From Candidatus Polarisedimenticolaceae bacterium (GTDB lineage Bacteria; Acidobacteriota; Polarisedimenticolia; Polarisedimenticolales; DASRJG01): a stretch of DNA of 64,000 bases. The notes beneath the pieces are model-generated. The model ran no database searches and was not told where the DNA came from. It saw only the letters and a program-made list of their open reading frames with translations. Position numbers and translations under genes: made by a program. The DNA lies in contig DASUCV010000011.1 in assembly GCA_036275915.1 (NCBI GenBank), forward strand, positions 62,001 through 126,000, written 5' to 3'. Of this stretch, positions 17,081 through 26,232 are shown piece after piece. Each line of letters opens with the position of its first letter. Position 1 is the first letter of the stretch.

Positions 17081-17716
17081 TCATCCGACCCGCCGCCAAG
17101 TCCCGCGAAAGCGCCGCCGGCCTTCCTTCTCGTACTTTTCCTCGAAATTCGTGAGCGGTCCGTCGACCGGCAGCGGGAACTCCACGCCGCCGAACGCCGG
17201 TTGGCGCGCGAACGCCGCGTGGCCGTCGACGAGCGGCTCGATGGCGGCCCAGTAATCGTCGTGGTCGGTCGCGACGTGGAGCCAACCGCCTGGGACGAGC
17301 GTCGCGGCCATCGCGTCGACGTTGGCCGGCTGGAGGAATCGCCGTTTCTGATGGCGCTTCTTCGGCCACGGGTCGGGATAGAAGACGTAGTACGCCGTGA
17401 CCGAGCGCTCGGGCACCGCGCGGCGCACGAGCTCGTTCGCGTCGATGCGAATGAAACGCACGTTCTCGAGCCCGGCGCGCTCGGCACGGGCCTCGGCGAT
17501 CCTGAGGTACTCGTTCGACCACTCGACGCCGAGGTGCAGCACGTCGGGGCGTGCCTGAGCGACCGTGAGGAGGAATCGTCCCTTGCCGATCCCGATCTCG
17601 ATCTCGACACGGCCGGCCCGCCCGAAGGTCGAGCGCCAATCGATCCCGTCGACGGAGGCCACCGGATCAAGCCGGAGCGTCGAGGTCGAAGCCACCTTGA
17701 TCGACATGCCGGCCAT
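17081..17716 (-). CDS. trmB: tRNA (guanine-N7-)-methyltransferase
   Basis: SAM-dependent enzyme of 211 residues that methylates G46 in the tRNA variable loop. Family motifs are the SAM-binding IEIGIGKGRFLL, the acidic VEWSNEYLRIAE, the TrmB signature YPDPWPKKRHQKRR, and the C-terminal TDHDDYW and TNFEEKY. ATG 17716 or ATG 17707 could be the start. It lies 2 bases after the folC stop, so they form one operon reading toward tRNA-Trp. Confidence 0.93.
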   Translation of the reverse strand: MAGMSIKVASTSTLRLDPVASVDGIDWRSTFGRAGRVEIEIGIGKGRFLLTVAQARPDVLHLGVEWSNEYLRIAEARAERAGLENVRFIRIDANELVRRAVPERSVTAYYVFYPDPWPKKRHQKRRFLQPANVDAMAATLVPGGWLHVATDHDDYWAAIEPLVDGHAAFARQPAFGGVEFPLPVDGPLTNFEEKYEKEGRRRFRGTWRRVG

Positions 17717-17718
17717 TG

Positions 17719-18954
17719 TTACATCGAGATCGGACCGGGCGCCTCCGGCCCCTCGAGGAGCGCGAGCACCGCTCCGATGAGGTACAGCGAGCCGGCGACG
17801 AGAACCGTGCCCTCAGGGCCGGCGACCTCGCGGGCCCGCGCGATTGCCGCGAGCGGCTCGGTCCGCGCCTCGGCGGAAAGACCGAGCCTGCGCGCGAGGC
17901 CGGCGAGGACGCCGGGCTCGGCAGCCCGCTCGACGGGCGGCCGCGTCATGACCGCCGCTGCGACGTGCGGCACGAGCGGCGACAGGATCGCGCCGGCGTC
18001 CTTGTCGGCCATGGCGGCGAAGACGAGCACGGGACGGGGTCCCGGCCGCGCGGCGAGATACCGCGCGAGCGCTTCCGCACCAGCGGCGTTGTGCGCGCCG
18101 TCGAGCAGCATCTCGGGAGCTCCCGCCAATCGCTGAAGCCTCCCGGGCCAGCGCGCGGAGGCGAGCCCCCGGCGTATCGCGCCTTCCGCGGCAGGAAAAC
18201 CGGCCGCGGAGGCGTAGGCGCAAAACGTCGCGACCGCGACCCGCGCGTTGGCACGCTGGTGCTCTCCCGCGAGAGCGAGGTCGACCGGCTCGGGAAGCGG
18301 CGCGTCGCGCGCGTCGAGGAACGTCGCGCCGATCGCGGCGCAATGAGATCTCACGACGGCGATCGCCTCTTCCTGCTCGATGCCGGACACGAGCGGCCGG
18401 CCGGCGCGTGCGATCTCGGCCTTCTCCGCTGCGATCGCCGGAAGCGTGCCGCCGAGGATCGCGACGTGGTCGAGGTCGACCGTGACGATTGCGCTCACGC
18501 GCGGCTCCGTCGCGTTCGTCGCGTCGAGGCGGCCGCCGAGCCCGACCTCGAGGACGGCGTCGCCGACCTTCGCCTCCCGGAACGCGACCAGCGCCGCCGC
18601 CGTCATGACCTCGAAGAACGAGGGATGCACCGGAAGGCGCTCGGCGGCGTCGCGCACGCGAGCAAGGATCTCGTCGAAGACACGAGAATCGATGTCGGCG
18701 CCCGCGATGCGGATCCGCTCCTCGGGCCGGACGAGATGGGGCGAGGTGTAGAGGCCGCTCCTCCTGCCCGCGGCCGCGAGCATCGCGTCGAGCATCGCGG
18801 CGACCGAGCCCTTGCCGTTCGTGCCACCGACGAGCACGATCGAAAGCTCATCCTCGTGATGATCGAGAAGGGCGAGCAGGGAACGAATGCCGGTGAGGCC
18901 GAGCTTGATGCCGTGGGTCTGCAGTCCGTAGAGCCAGGCGACCGAATCCCGCAT
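17719..18954 (-). CDS. folC: Folylpolyglutamate / dihydrofolate synthase
   Basis: Mur-ligase-fold enzyme of 411 residues that glutamylates folates (and may make dihydrofolate from dihydropteroate). The P-loop reads GGTNGKGSVAAML; FolC-specific motifs are GLYTSPHLVRPEERIRI, LEVGLGGRLDATNA and LLDGAHNAAG. Start 18954 follows a minus-strand -10 box and opens directly into MRDSVAWLYGLQTHGIKLGL, the normal FolC N-terminus. It is followed by trmB. Confidence 0.93.
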   Translation of the reverse strand: MRDSVAWLYGLQTHGIKLGLTGIRSLLALLDHHEDELSIVLVGGTNGKGSVAAMLDAMLAAAGRRSGLYTSPHLVRPEERIRIAGADIDSRVFDEILARVRDAAERLPVHPSFFEVMTAAALVAFREAKVGDAVLEVGLGGRLDATNATEPRVSAIVTVDLDHVAILGGTLPAIAAEKAEIARAGRPLVSGIEQEEAIAVVRSHCAAIGATFLDARDAPLPEPVDLALAGEHQRANARVAVATFCAYASAAGFPAAEGAIRRGLASARWPGRLQRLAGAPEMLLDGAHNAAGAEALARYLAARPGPRPVLVFAAMADKDAGAILSPLVPHVAAAVMTRPPVERAAEPGVLAGLARRLGLSAEARTEPLAAIARAREVAGPEGTVLVAGSLYLIGAVLALLEGPEAPGPISM

Positions 18955-18965
18955 CGTGTGAGGGC

Positions 18966-18972
18966 TATGATA
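18966..18972. promoter_or_regulatory. Bidirectional overlapping -10 boxes, folC / GT39
   Basis: TATGAT (18966-18971) points to GTG 18978 with 6 bases between. The shifted reverse complement TATCAT (18972-18967, minus strand) points to folC ATG 18954 with 12 bases between. The two hexamers share five base pairs, so the two polymerases could not bind at once. Confidence 0.5.
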
Positions 18973-18977
18973 CGGCC

Positions 18978-20576
18978 GTGGAGGAGAAGGGCGTCCTCGC
19001 ACTCTTCGCGGTGATCCTCGCGGCCCTCGCCGTTCTTTTCCTTCGGCTCGGCGCCACCCCGCTCCTCGATCCCGACGAAGCCCGCTTCGCCCGCACCTCG
19101 GTCGAGATGGTGCGGAGCCACGACTACGTCGTGCCGACGTTCGAGGGCCAGCCGCGCCTCGTCAAGCCGCCGCTCCTCCACTGGATCCAGGCCTCGCTCT
19201 TTCGCATCGCCGGCCCTTCCGAGATGCTGGCGCGCCTTCCCGCGGCGGCCGCGACCCTCGTCTCCCTCCTCCTCGTCGCCTGGATCGGCTGGCGCCGCTT
19301 CGGCGTCGAGGGCGCCGCGTGGGCGACCGCGATCTTCCTCACCTTCCCGATCGTCGTCATGATCGGTCGGATCGGCACGCTCGACGCGCTCCTCTCCGTC
19401 CACGTGCTCGCCGTCGTCGCTCTCGATCTCGTCCAGCCGGACGACGGCGGGCTGCAGAGGAGCGCCGTCATCGGCGGTCTTCTCGGTCTCGCCTTCCTCG
19501 TGAAGGGGCCGGTCGGTGTCGCGCTTCCCCTTCTCATCATGCTCGCGGGGCGGACGGCGACCGGGCGCGAGCTGGTGCCTTCGTTGCGGTCCGCGATCAC
19601 GGCGCTTCTCGGGTGGGCCGCGGTGACGCTTCCGTGGGGGCTGGTCTTCATCCAGCGCATCGGCGGCGTTCGCGCCGCGGCGACGCTGCGATCCGAGGTG
19701 CTCGACCGGTACGTGGAGGGTACCGTTCACGTCCAGCCGTGGTGGTTCTTCGGCGGCGTCGCCGCGCTCGGCTTCCTGCCGTGGATCGTCCCGCTGGTGC
19801 TCGGGACGATCCGCGGGCTCCTCCGCTGGCGCGATGCCGAATCGCCGACCGGGCCTTACGCGGCGGCGGCGCTCGTCGCGGGCCTCGTCTTCTTCTCGCT
19901 CGGCAAGGGGAAGCTGGCGAACTACATCCTCCCGCTCGCGCCGTTGGCGGCGCTCGTCGTCACGTTCGAGCTAGGGCAGGAGCTGGTTCATCCCTCGAGG
20001 AACCGCGCCGGCCCGCAGCTCCTGACCGCGACACTCGTCGCGCTCGCCATCGTCCTCGGCGCCGCGGGCGCCACGCGTCTCGAGAACCGCGCCGAGGGGC
20101 TCGCGTACTTCGGCGCCGCCGTGTACGGGCTCACCGCCGTCGTCGCCCTCTACGGCACCGTGAAGAACGCGCCGCGCATCTCCTACGCTGCCGCGGCGAT
20201 GGGCAGCATCGTCTTCCTCATCGGCGTCGTCTGCGGGATCCCGCCGTTTCTCGCCGAGACGAGGAGCACAGCTCCGCTCGTTACCAAGGTTCCCGCGCTG
20301 CTCTCGGTCCGTCCTCTCGTGGAAGTCGACATCAACCTGCCGAGCCTCACGTACTACGCCGACCGGGTGCCCGAGCGCCTCTCGGGACCGCAGCTCCCCG
20401 CACGCCTCGCGCAGGGCGACAATCCGCTCGTCGTGATCAGCGATTCCGATTGGCCGGCGCTTGCCCCCGAGGTTCGCGCCGGGCTCCGCGAAATCGGGCG
20501 GAGCGGGAAGCTCAAAGTCATGGAGCGCTCGGACCGGCAACGAAACTCGGACGAAAGTAAGCCCCCCACGCCTTGA
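18978..20576 (+). CDS. GT39 (ArnT/PMT-like) membrane glycosyltransferase
   Basis: Integral membrane glycosyltransferase of 532 residues that would use a polyprenyl-phosphate sugar donor on the periplasmic side. About 10-12 hydrophobic helices are visible. The first periplasmic loop has the family motif LLDPDEARFARTSVEMV (Asp-Glu catalytic pair) and VKPPLLHWIQASLF. A soluble C-terminal tail follows residue ~430. It resembles ArnT-type lipid A modifiers or protein O-mannosyltransferases; the acceptor is unknown. GTG 18978 is placed by the adjoining -10 box. accD follows in the same direction but has its own putative promoter. Confidence 0.85.
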   Translation: MEEKGVLALFAVILAALAVLFLRLGATPLLDPDEARFARTSVEMVRSHDYVVPTFEGQPRLVKPPLLHWIQASLFRIAGPSEMLARLPAAAATLVSLLLVAWIGWRRFGVEGAAWATAIFLTFPIVVMIGRIGTLDALLSVHVLAVVALDLVQPDDGGLQRSAVIGGLLGLAFLVKGPVGVALPLLIMLAGRTATGRELVPSLRSAITALLGWAAVTLPWGLVFIQRIGGVRAAATLRSEVLDRYVEGTVHVQPWWFFGGVAALGFLPWIVPLVLGTIRGLLRWRDAESPTGPYAAAALVAGLVFFSLGKGKLANYILPLAPLAALVVTFELGQELVHPSRNRAGPQLLTATLVALAIVLGAAGATRLENRAEGLAYFGAAVYGLTAVVALYGTVKNAPRISYAAAAMGSIVFLIGVVCGIPPFLAETRSTAPLVTKVPALLSVRPLVEVDINLPSLTYYADRVPERLSGPQLPARLAQGDNPLVVISDSDWPALAPEVRAGLREIGRSGKLKVMERSDRQRNSDESKPPTP

Positions 20577-20596
20577 CGCGCGACGGAGCGCACTGT

Positions 20597-20602
20597 TAGG
20601 TT
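20597..20602 (+). promoter_or_regulatory. Candidate -10 box (TAGGTT) of accD
   Basis: TAGGTT ends 7 bases before ATG 20610, the same spacing as other apparent leaderless genes in this window. There is no Shine-Dalgarno in the gap. Confidence 0.35.
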
Positions 20603-20609
20603 CGCCGTC

Positions 20610-21488
20610 ATGGCGTGGTTCAAGAAGGAGAAGACCCCCAAGCTCAAAGCCGGTGAACGGAAGATCACGATCCCCGAGGGCTTGTGGGTCAAGTGCGACA
20701 ACTGCAAGGAGATCATCTACAAGAAGGAAGTCGCACGGAACGCCAACGTCTGCCCCAAGTGCAACTACCACTTCCGCATCAGCGCGCGTGAGCGGCTCGA
20801 AGGCCTCTTCGACGACGGGCGCTTCCGCGAATTCGACACCGAGATCGCTCCCGTCGACGCCCTCGGCTTCGTCGACTCGAAGCCGTACGCGGCGCGCCTC
20901 GAGTCCTATCAGAAAGAGACCGGGCTCAAGGACGCGCTGATCGCGTGCGAAGGGCTCATCGGCGGAATGCCGGTCATCGCCGCCGTCATGGAATACGGCT
21001 TCATGGGCGGCTCGATGGGGAGCGTCGTCGGCGAAAAGGTCACCCGCGCCGCCGAGCGCGCCTACTCGGTCCACTGTCCGCTCCTCGTCGTCTCATGCTC
21101 CGGCGGCGCGCGTATGCAGGAAGGCGCGCTCTCGCTCATGCAGATGGCGAAGATCTCCGCCGCGCTCGCTCGCCTCGACGAAAAGGGGATTCCCTACATC
21201 TCGATCCTGACCGATCCGACGACGGGAGGGGTCACCGCGTCGTTCGCCATGCTCGGCGACCTCATCATCGCCGAGCCGAAGGCGCTCATCGGCTTCGCCG
21301 GCCCGCGCGTCATCGAGCAGACGATCCGCCAGAAGCTCCCGGTCGGCTTCCAGCGCGCCGAATTCCTCCTCGAGCACGGTATGATCGACATCATCGTCGA
21401 GCGCGCGCAGATGCGCGACACGCTCATCCAGTGCCTTCAGTTCATGATCGGCGCGCGTAAACCTGTGTCGGTGACGTCGAGATTGTGA
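20610..21488 (+). CDS. accD: Acetyl-CoA carboxylase carboxyltransferase subunit beta
   Basis: Transfers carboxyl from biotin carrier protein to acetyl-CoA, the first step of fatty acid synthesis. It has 292 residues. The N-terminal zinc ribbon is visible ([20 protein letters not shown] then PKC). The crotonase-like core carries [37 protein letters not shown] and [14 protein letters not shown]. Its last three codons and stop (Ser-Arg-Leu-stop) lie inside a perfect inverted repeat that gives the convergent gene the same ending. accA is not in the window. Confidence 0.95.
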   Translation: MAWFKKEKTPKLKAGERKITIPEGLWVKCDNCKEIIYKKEVARNANVCPKCNYHFRISARERLEGLFDDGRFREFDTEIAPVDALGFVDSKPYAARLESYQKETGLKDALIACEGLIGGMPVIAAVMEYGFMGGSMGSVVGEKVTRAAERAYSVHCPLLVVSCSGGARMQEGALSLMQMAKISAALARLDEKGIPYISILTDPTTGGVTASFAMLGDLIIAEPKALIGFAGPRVIEQTIRQKLPVGFQRAEFLLEHGMIDIIVERAQMRDTLIQCLQFMIGARKPVSVTSRL

Positions 21489-21584
21489 AGGGGACCAATT
21501 CTCAGAAGGGACAGCTTCCGAAACTCTGCACTTCGAGTTTCGGAAGCTGTCCCTTCTGAGAATTGGTCCCCTTCACAATCTCGA
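21477..21584. repeat. Perfect 50-bp inverted repeat between convergent accD and pduO
   Basis: Arms at 21477-21526 and 21535-21584 are exact reverse complements with an 8-base loop (TGCACTTC). Each arm contains the last codons and stop of the gene it meets, so both proteins end in Ser-Arg-Leu. The arms contain AGGGGACC and AGGGACAG blocks reminiscent of REP-type palindromes. It is far longer than an ordinary terminator and lacks a terminal T-run, though it would form a bidirectional hairpin in either transcript. Confidence 0.95.
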
Positions 21585-22136
21585 GTTCCAGAGGACGTCG
21601 GCGATGCCGCGGTGCTTGTTCTCGAAGCGCGCCATGACGAAGAGCGCATCCGACAACCGGTTCAAGTAGGGGACGACGAAAGCGCCGACCGCCTCCTCGC
21701 GCGCGAGCCCGACGGCCAGACGCTCGGCGCGCCGGCAGACGGTACGAGCGACGTGCAAGCGGGCCGCTCCCTCGGAGCCGCCGGGAAGGATGAAATTCTG
21801 GAGCGGGCCGAGCGTTTCGTTCATCCGGTCGATCGCCGCTTCGAGCTCCTGGACGTGACGCTCCTCTATCCGCGGCACCGGGCGCTTCGCCTTGTCCTCC
21901 TCGAAGGCGCAGAGATCGGACCCGAGGTGGAACAGCTCGTTCTGGATCCGCGTCAAGCCGGACATGAGCGACGGCTCGAGGCCGCCTGCGACCGCCTCGC
22001 CGATGATCGAGTTCAGCTCGTCGACGGTGCCGTAGACCTCGATCCGGAGCGCGTCCTTCGGCAGGCGCCGGCCGCCGCCGAGCGCCGTCGTCCCGTCGTC
22101 GCCGGTCTTCGTGTAGATCTTCGTGAGCTTCGGCAT
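21573..22136 (-). CDS. pduO: PduO-type cob(I)alamin adenosyltransferase
   Basis: Enzyme of 187 residues that converts cob(I)alamin plus ATP into coenzyme B12. N-terminal ATP-binding signature [21 protein letters not shown]; the central helical bundle carries [40 protein letters not shown] and [14 protein letters not shown], all typical of PduO. ATG 22136 starts directly at the conserved [12 protein letters not shown]. Located 19 bases after btuB, so under the same cobalamin riboswitch. Its 3' end lies within the palindrome. Confidence 0.95.
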   Translation of the reverse strand: MPKLTKIYTKTGDDGTTALGGGRRLPKDALRIEVYGTVDELNSIIGEAVAGGLEPSLMSGLTRIQNELFHLGSDLCAFEEDKAKRPVPRIEERHVQELEAAIDRMNETLGPLQNFILPGGSEGAARLHVARTVCRRAERLAVGLAREEAVGAFVVPYLNRLSDALFVMARFENKHRGIADVLWNSRL

Positions 22137-22155
22137 CCTCGCTCCACGGGCGGCG

Positions 22156-24222
22156 TCACAGGCGCCAGCCGATGCCGGCAAGATAGCGCCGGCCGGGGGC
22201 AGGGGTCACGAAGACCTCGTTGACGAACGTCGAAAAATCCAAGGCGTAGATTCCGCGAGTCGCGTACGTCTCGTCGAGCAGGTTGAGCGCCGACGCGAAG
22301 ACCTGGACACGGCCGCGCTTCGTTCCCAAGGAACGTTCCCAGCTCAGCCGCACGTTCACGACCGTGTAGTCCGGCAGCCGCTGCTGGGCGTTCTCGGGAT
22401 CGTTGTCGAGAACCTGTGAGCCGACGTAGAGCGCGTCCGCGCGCAGGCCGAACCCGCGTGGCAGCGCCGCGTCGACCCCCGCGGCGAGCCGCCATTTCGG
22501 GACGAGGGGAACCTCGTTCCCGTCGTTCGGGCCGCTCGTGAACGACGAATCGGTGTACGTCGCATTCGCGAACGCCGAGACCCCGCGTCCGATCGTGCCG
22601 CGCCCTGATACCTCCACGCCGCGCCGAGCCGTCTCCCCGGCGTTCACGTTGCGTCCGAACGGATCCGTCGCCGTCGGCGTTGGGTCGAAGATGATCTCGT
22701 CTTTCGTCGTCGTCCAGAAGAGCGCGGCTTCGAGCGAGCCGATCCGCCCGCGGCTCCGCGTGCCCAGCTCGAAGGCTCGCGCATCCTCGGGCTTCAGATC
22801 CGGATTGCTGCCGAATCCCGGAAACGCGTAAAGCTGCTCCGCCGTCGGCGGGAGAAAGGCGTCGGCGTACGACGCATAGAGATCGACCGCGACCGACGGG
22901 TGGAAGGTCACGCCTGCGCGCGGCGAGATCTGGTCGAACGTCGTCTGTCCGCTCGCTGGCCCAGCGATCGTCTCGTCGTAGCTCACGCGGCTCGAGTCCC
23001 CGCGGACCCCGGCCATGACGTTCCATCGTGACGTGATCGTCCACGAGTCCTGCGCGAAGATGGCCGCGTTCCGCGTCTTGGCGGTGTTGCTGGACGAGGG
23101 GGCGTTCGGGTCGTACGTGCCGGGATCGGCCGGCGGGGTCGAGAAGCCGGTGTCGTCCGACGACCCATCGAGCCCTTCGAGCCCGAACGCCAGAAGGTGC
23201 GAGCCGTCGCCGCTCTTGAATTCACGGGAGGCCTGAGCCACGAGGCTCCACGTGTCGGCGTCCGCGTCCAGGAAGAACCCGCCGAACGTCGGCGCGGCCC
23301 GCCCCGTCGTGAGGGTCTTCGCCTTGTCGTTTCGGAAGCCGAGCGTCGTCGCGACCGAGAACCCCGCGCCCACGGGACCCTGAAACGTCATGGAGGCCTG
23401 ACGCTGATCGACGTTCGAGTTGTCGAGCAGATTGAAGGTGTTCTGCGTCGGGTCGGCGTGGAACTCGGCGAGGGTCAGCGCGCCGGGGTTGCCGTAATCG
23501 AGACTGGAGGAGGTCAGGAGCAAACCGAGCCTCCGTCCGCCCCCGAGATCGAAGCCGCCGTTCGCGTCGAAGCGCTTCTGATCGCCCCCCGAGTTGGGGC
23601 GGAAGCCGTCGGTCGTGTCGTAGGCGCCCGACACGAACAGGTCGAACTTCCCATAGTGGTCGCCGTAGCTTCCATCCACGCGCCACGTGTTCCACGTTCC
23701 ACCCGACGCCGCGATCGCGGCGCTCGGCGAGGTGCCGCGTCGTGTGATCACGCGGACGACTCCGGCCTCCGACCCGCCGCCTGCCAGCGCCGCCGACGGA
23801 CCGCGCGTGATCTCGACCCTCTCGATCGCGTTGAGCGGGATCTGCTCGAGCGCCGCGACGTTGTTCCGCGGGTCGTTGATCCGGGCACCGTCGACGAAGA
23901 CGGCGAGCCCCTCGTCTCCCGCGAACCCGCGGAGGTCGAGCGACTTCTGCACGTCGTTCCCGACCTGGTCGATCAAGACGACGCCGGCCTCCTGGGAGAT
24001 CAGGTCCTGGAGGTTCCGCGCCCCGCTCTTCTCGATCGCCTCGCGATCGATGACCGTGACGTGCGCCGGCACGTCACTCTTCGCGACGCCGGCGTCTTCC
24101 AGACGTGTGGCGGTGACGAGGACGTGCTCGTTGACGTCCTTCTCGTCGTCGGCAAAGGCGGGGATGAAGATCGAGCTGATGAGAAGAAGAGAGAAGAGGA
24201 GACCGGATTCGAGACGCCGCAT
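22156..24222 (-). CDS. btuB: TonB-dependent vitamin B12 receptor
   Basis: Outer-membrane receptor of 688 residues. Signal peptide (residues 1-25), a TonB-box-like [10 protein letters not shown], then the plug domain with [50 protein letters not shown] and [14 protein letters not shown]. Residues from about 155 to the C-terminus form alternating amphipathic strands of a 22-strand barrel. Cobalamin is inferred as substrate because a cobalamin riboswitch immediately precedes the gene, btuFCD lie upstream, and an adenosyltransferase follows. The start has a GGGAGG ribosome binding site. Confidence 0.92.
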   Translation of the reverse strand: MRRLESGLLFSLLLISSIFIPAFADDEKDVNEHVLVTATRLEDAGVAKSDVPAHVTVIDREAIEKSGARNLQDLISQEAGVVLIDQVGNDVQKSLDLRGFAGDEGLAVFVDGARINDPRNNVAALEQIPLNAIERVEITRGPSAALAGGGSEAGVVRVITRRGTSPSAAIAASGGTWNTWRVDGSYGDHYGKFDLFVSGAYDTTDGFRPNSGGDQKRFDANGGFDLGGGRRLGLLLTSSSLDYGNPGALTLAEFHADPTQNTFNLLDNSNVDQRQASMTFQGPVGAGFSVATTLGFRNDKAKTLTTGRAAPTFGGFFLDADADTWSLVAQASREFKSGDGSHLLAFGLEGLDGSSDDTGFSTPPADPGTYDPNAPSSSNTAKTRNAAIFAQDSWTITSRWNVMAGVRGDSSRVSYDETIAGPASGQTTFDQISPRAGVTFHPSVAVDLYASYADAFLPPTAEQLYAFPGFGSNPDLKPEDARAFELGTRSRGRIGSLEAALFWTTTKDEIIFDPTPTATDPFGRNVNAGETARRGVEVSGRGTIGRGVSAFANATYTDSSFTSGPNDGNEVPLVPKWRLAAGVDAALPRGFGLRADALYVGSQVLDNDPENAQQRLPDYTVVNVRLSWERSLGTKRGRVQVFASALNLLDETYATRGIYALDFSTFVNEVFVTPAPGRRYLAGIGWRL

Positions 24223-24259
24223 GCGAACCTCCCGTTCGGCTGGCGCGATGGCGCATGGG

Positions 24260-24423
24260 ACGCTCGCCCGGTCTCCTGGCTCACGGATCGTCCGCCCCGG
24301 GCTCCTTCCCGAACGCCCAACCCCTCTCGGGATCTCTGACGTTCAGTGGATGCCGCCCGTGGCGTCCCCGTTCACAGTGGCGGGGGCCGCGCGGGATTCT
24401 CACCCGCTTCCCTCGACGAGCGT
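24260..24423 (-). ncRNA. Cobalamin riboswitch
   Basis: Minus-strand RNA with the B12-riboswitch core. The P1 stem is ACGCTCG paired with CGAGCGT at the two ends. GGGAAGCGGGTGAGAATCCCG, the conserved CCGCCACTGTGA, a GGGAAGG segment and the B12 box GTGAGCCAGGAGACC follow in canonical order. It ends 37 bases before btuB ATG and 16 bases after the btuD stop. No T-run terminator follows P1, so translational control of btuB-pduO is likely. Confidence 0.95.
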
Positions 24424-24439
24424 CTGTTGTGAAAGAACG

Positions 24440-25243
24440 TTACGAACCGTGGACGTTACCACGGGAGACCGGAATCACGAACGGCCGTCCCGACGACGGA
24501 TCGGTCGCGATCTCGACGTCGACCTCGTAAACCGCCCGGATCGGCTCGGGGCGGAGCACCTCGGCCGGCGCACCGTCGGCGACGACGGCGCCGTCGCGGA
24601 GCAGGACCAGCCGGTCGCAGTAGCGAGCCGCGAGGTTGATGTCGTGGCTGACGACCACGACGGTCAGGCCCTGTTCATCGCGAAGGCGAGACAGCAGGGT
24701 GTAAACGGCGAGGCGGTGCTTGAGGTCGAGGTACGCCGTCGGCTCATCGAGCAAGAGAAGGCGCGCTTGCTGCGTCAGCGCGCGGGCGAGAAGCACGCGC
24801 TGGCGCTCACCGCCCGACAGAGCGCGGAACGACCGCTCGGCGAGAACGGCGATCTCGCACCGCTCCATCGCGTCGCGCGCGATCGTGAGATCGGACGCGG
24901 ACTCGATACCGAGCAGGCCCAGGTGCGGGGCGCGCCCCATGCGCACGATCTCGTCCACCGAGAACTCGAAGACGGGGTGCGTCTCCTGAGGGACGACGGC
25001 GACGCGACGGGCGCGCTCGCGCGAGGGGAGGGCGGCGAGGTCGTCGCCGAAGAGGGCGATGCGACCATTCGAGGGGCGGAGGGCCGCGGACGCGAGGCGG
25101 ACGAGCGTCGTCTTGCCGGTGCCGTTGGGGCCGAGCACTCCCGTGATGCTCCCCGCCGCGACCGCGAGGTCGAGGCCTCGCAGGACCGGTGTCCGCCCAT
25201 AGCCGAAGTCGATGCGCTCGAACGCCAGCGCCGGCGCGCTCAT
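24440..25243 (-). CDS. btuD: Vitamin B12 ABC transporter ATP-binding protein
   Basis: ATPase of the B12 importer, 267 residues. Walker A is GPNGTGKTT, the Q-loop is in VVPQETHPVFEFSV, the ABC signature is LSGGERQR, Walker B is LLLLDEPTAYLDLKH and the switch histidine is in VVSHDINLA. The family could also serve iron-siderophore uptake, but position next to the cobalamin riboswitch and adenosyltransferase favours B12. Its start overlaps the btuC stop by 4 bases. The C-terminal ~25 residues extend beyond the core domain. Confidence 0.9.
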   Translation of the reverse strand: MSAPALAFERIDFGYGRTPVLRGLDLAVAAGSITGVLGPNGTGKTTLVRLASAALRPSNGRIALFGDDLAALPSRERARRVAVVPQETHPVFEFSVDEIVRMGRAPHLGLLGIESASDLTIARDAMERCEIAVLAERSFRALSGGERQRVLLARALTQQARLLLLDEPTAYLDLKHRLAVYTLLSRLRDEQGLTVVVVSHDINLAARYCDRLVLLRDGAVVADGAPAEVLRPEPIRAVYEVDVEIATDPSSGRPFVIPVSRGNVHGS

Positions 25244-26232
25244 GCTTCCCTCAAGCGCCGCATCAAGAGAACGAGGAAGAACGGTCCGCCGACGATCGCG
25301 GTGACGACGCCGACCGGCAGCTCCGTGGGAGCGAGCAGCGTACGGGCCACGGCGTCGGCCAGCATGAGGATCGCGGCGCCGCCGACCGCCGAGACCGGAA
25401 TCAGGACGCGGTGGTCGGCGCCGAAGATCCGGCGCATCGCGTGGGGAACGATGAGGCCGACGAAACCGATGATCCCGGTGAAGGCGACCGCAGCGGCGGT
25501 GATCAGAGATGCCGCGATCACGACCGTCCAGGTCGCCCGCTCGACCCCGACGCCGAGCTGGCTGGCCTCTTCGTCACCGAGCGCGAGCAGGTTCAACGTG
25601 TGGGCATGGGCGCCGAGGGCCGCGACGCCGATCGTGCAGAGCGCCGCGACGGTGACGAGCGACGACCAGGGCGGCGACACCATCGCCCCCATCAGGTAGG
25701 AGAGCGTTCCCTGGAACCGCGCCGGGTCGCCGGCGCTCACGAAGAACTGGATGATCGCGGAGTCGAAGGCGTTGAGGACGACCCCGGTCAGGAGAAGGGC
25801 GGTCGTCTCGGTCCTGCCGCGAAAACGCGCGAGGCCGAAGAGGATGATCAGGGTCGTCAGCGCGCCGACAAAGGCTGCGACGGGACGGCCCGCGGAGAAC
25901 GTGAGGGCCGCTGGCGGCGCCGCCGCGATGAAGATGACGGCGCCGAGAGCCGCGCCTCCCGAGACGCCGAGGATGTAGGGATCGGCCAGCGGGTTCCGCA
26001 GGACCGCTTGATAAGCGCACCCGGCGACCGAGAGCGCCGCACCAACACACGCGGCGAGGAGCACTCTCGCCAGTCGCACGTCGAAGAGGATCAGGCGGCT
26101 CGAGGGGTCACCGCTCAAGAGATCGGAGAGTCCAACGCGGCTCGGCCCGACGCTGACCGCGAGGACGAGCGCCGCCGCGGCCACCGCGGTGACGACCGCC
26201 AGGCCGGCAAGGCGCGACCGCGAACCGCTCAC
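25240..26232 (-). CDS. btuC: Vitamin B12 ABC transporter permease
   Basis: FecCD/BtuC-type inner-membrane permease of 330 residues with about ten hydrophobic helices. Family motifs include LFDVRLARVLLAACVGAALS, the conserved NPLADPYILGVSGGAALGA and GFVGLIVPHAMRRIFGADHR, the last containing the coupling region for the ATPase. Both ends overlap neighbours by 4 bases (btuF and btuD), so the three are translationally coupled. Confidence 0.92.
   Translation of the reverse strand: MSGSRSRLAGLAVVTAVAAAALVLAVSVGPSRVGLSDLLSGDPSSRLILFDVRLARVLLAACVGAALSVAGCAYQAVLRNPLADPYILGVSGGAALGAVIFIAAAPPAALTFSAGRPVAAFVGALTTLIILFGLARFRGRTETTALLLTGVVLNAFDSAIIQFFVSAGDPARFQGTLSYLMGAMVSPPWSSLVTVAALCTIGVAALGAHAHTLNLLALGDEEASQLGVGVERATWTVVIAASLITAAAVAFTGIIGFVGLIVPHAMRRIFGADHRVLIPVSAVGGAAILMLADAVARTLLAPTELPVGVVTAIVGGPFFLVLLMRRLREA

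Noticed and set aside
17719-18954. folC considered as the missing murD
   Set aside because: GLYTSPHL, EVGLGGRLDATNA and DGAHN motifs are specific to folylpolyglutamate synthase.
21477-21584. Palindrome considered as an ordinary bidirectional terminator
   Set aside because: The stem is 50 perfect base pairs, overlaps both coding ends and lacks a flanking T-run, so a terminator alone does not explain it.
23197-25699. Long plus-strand frames over btuB, the riboswitch and btuD
   Set aside because: They run through a structured riboswitch and have no recognisable domains.
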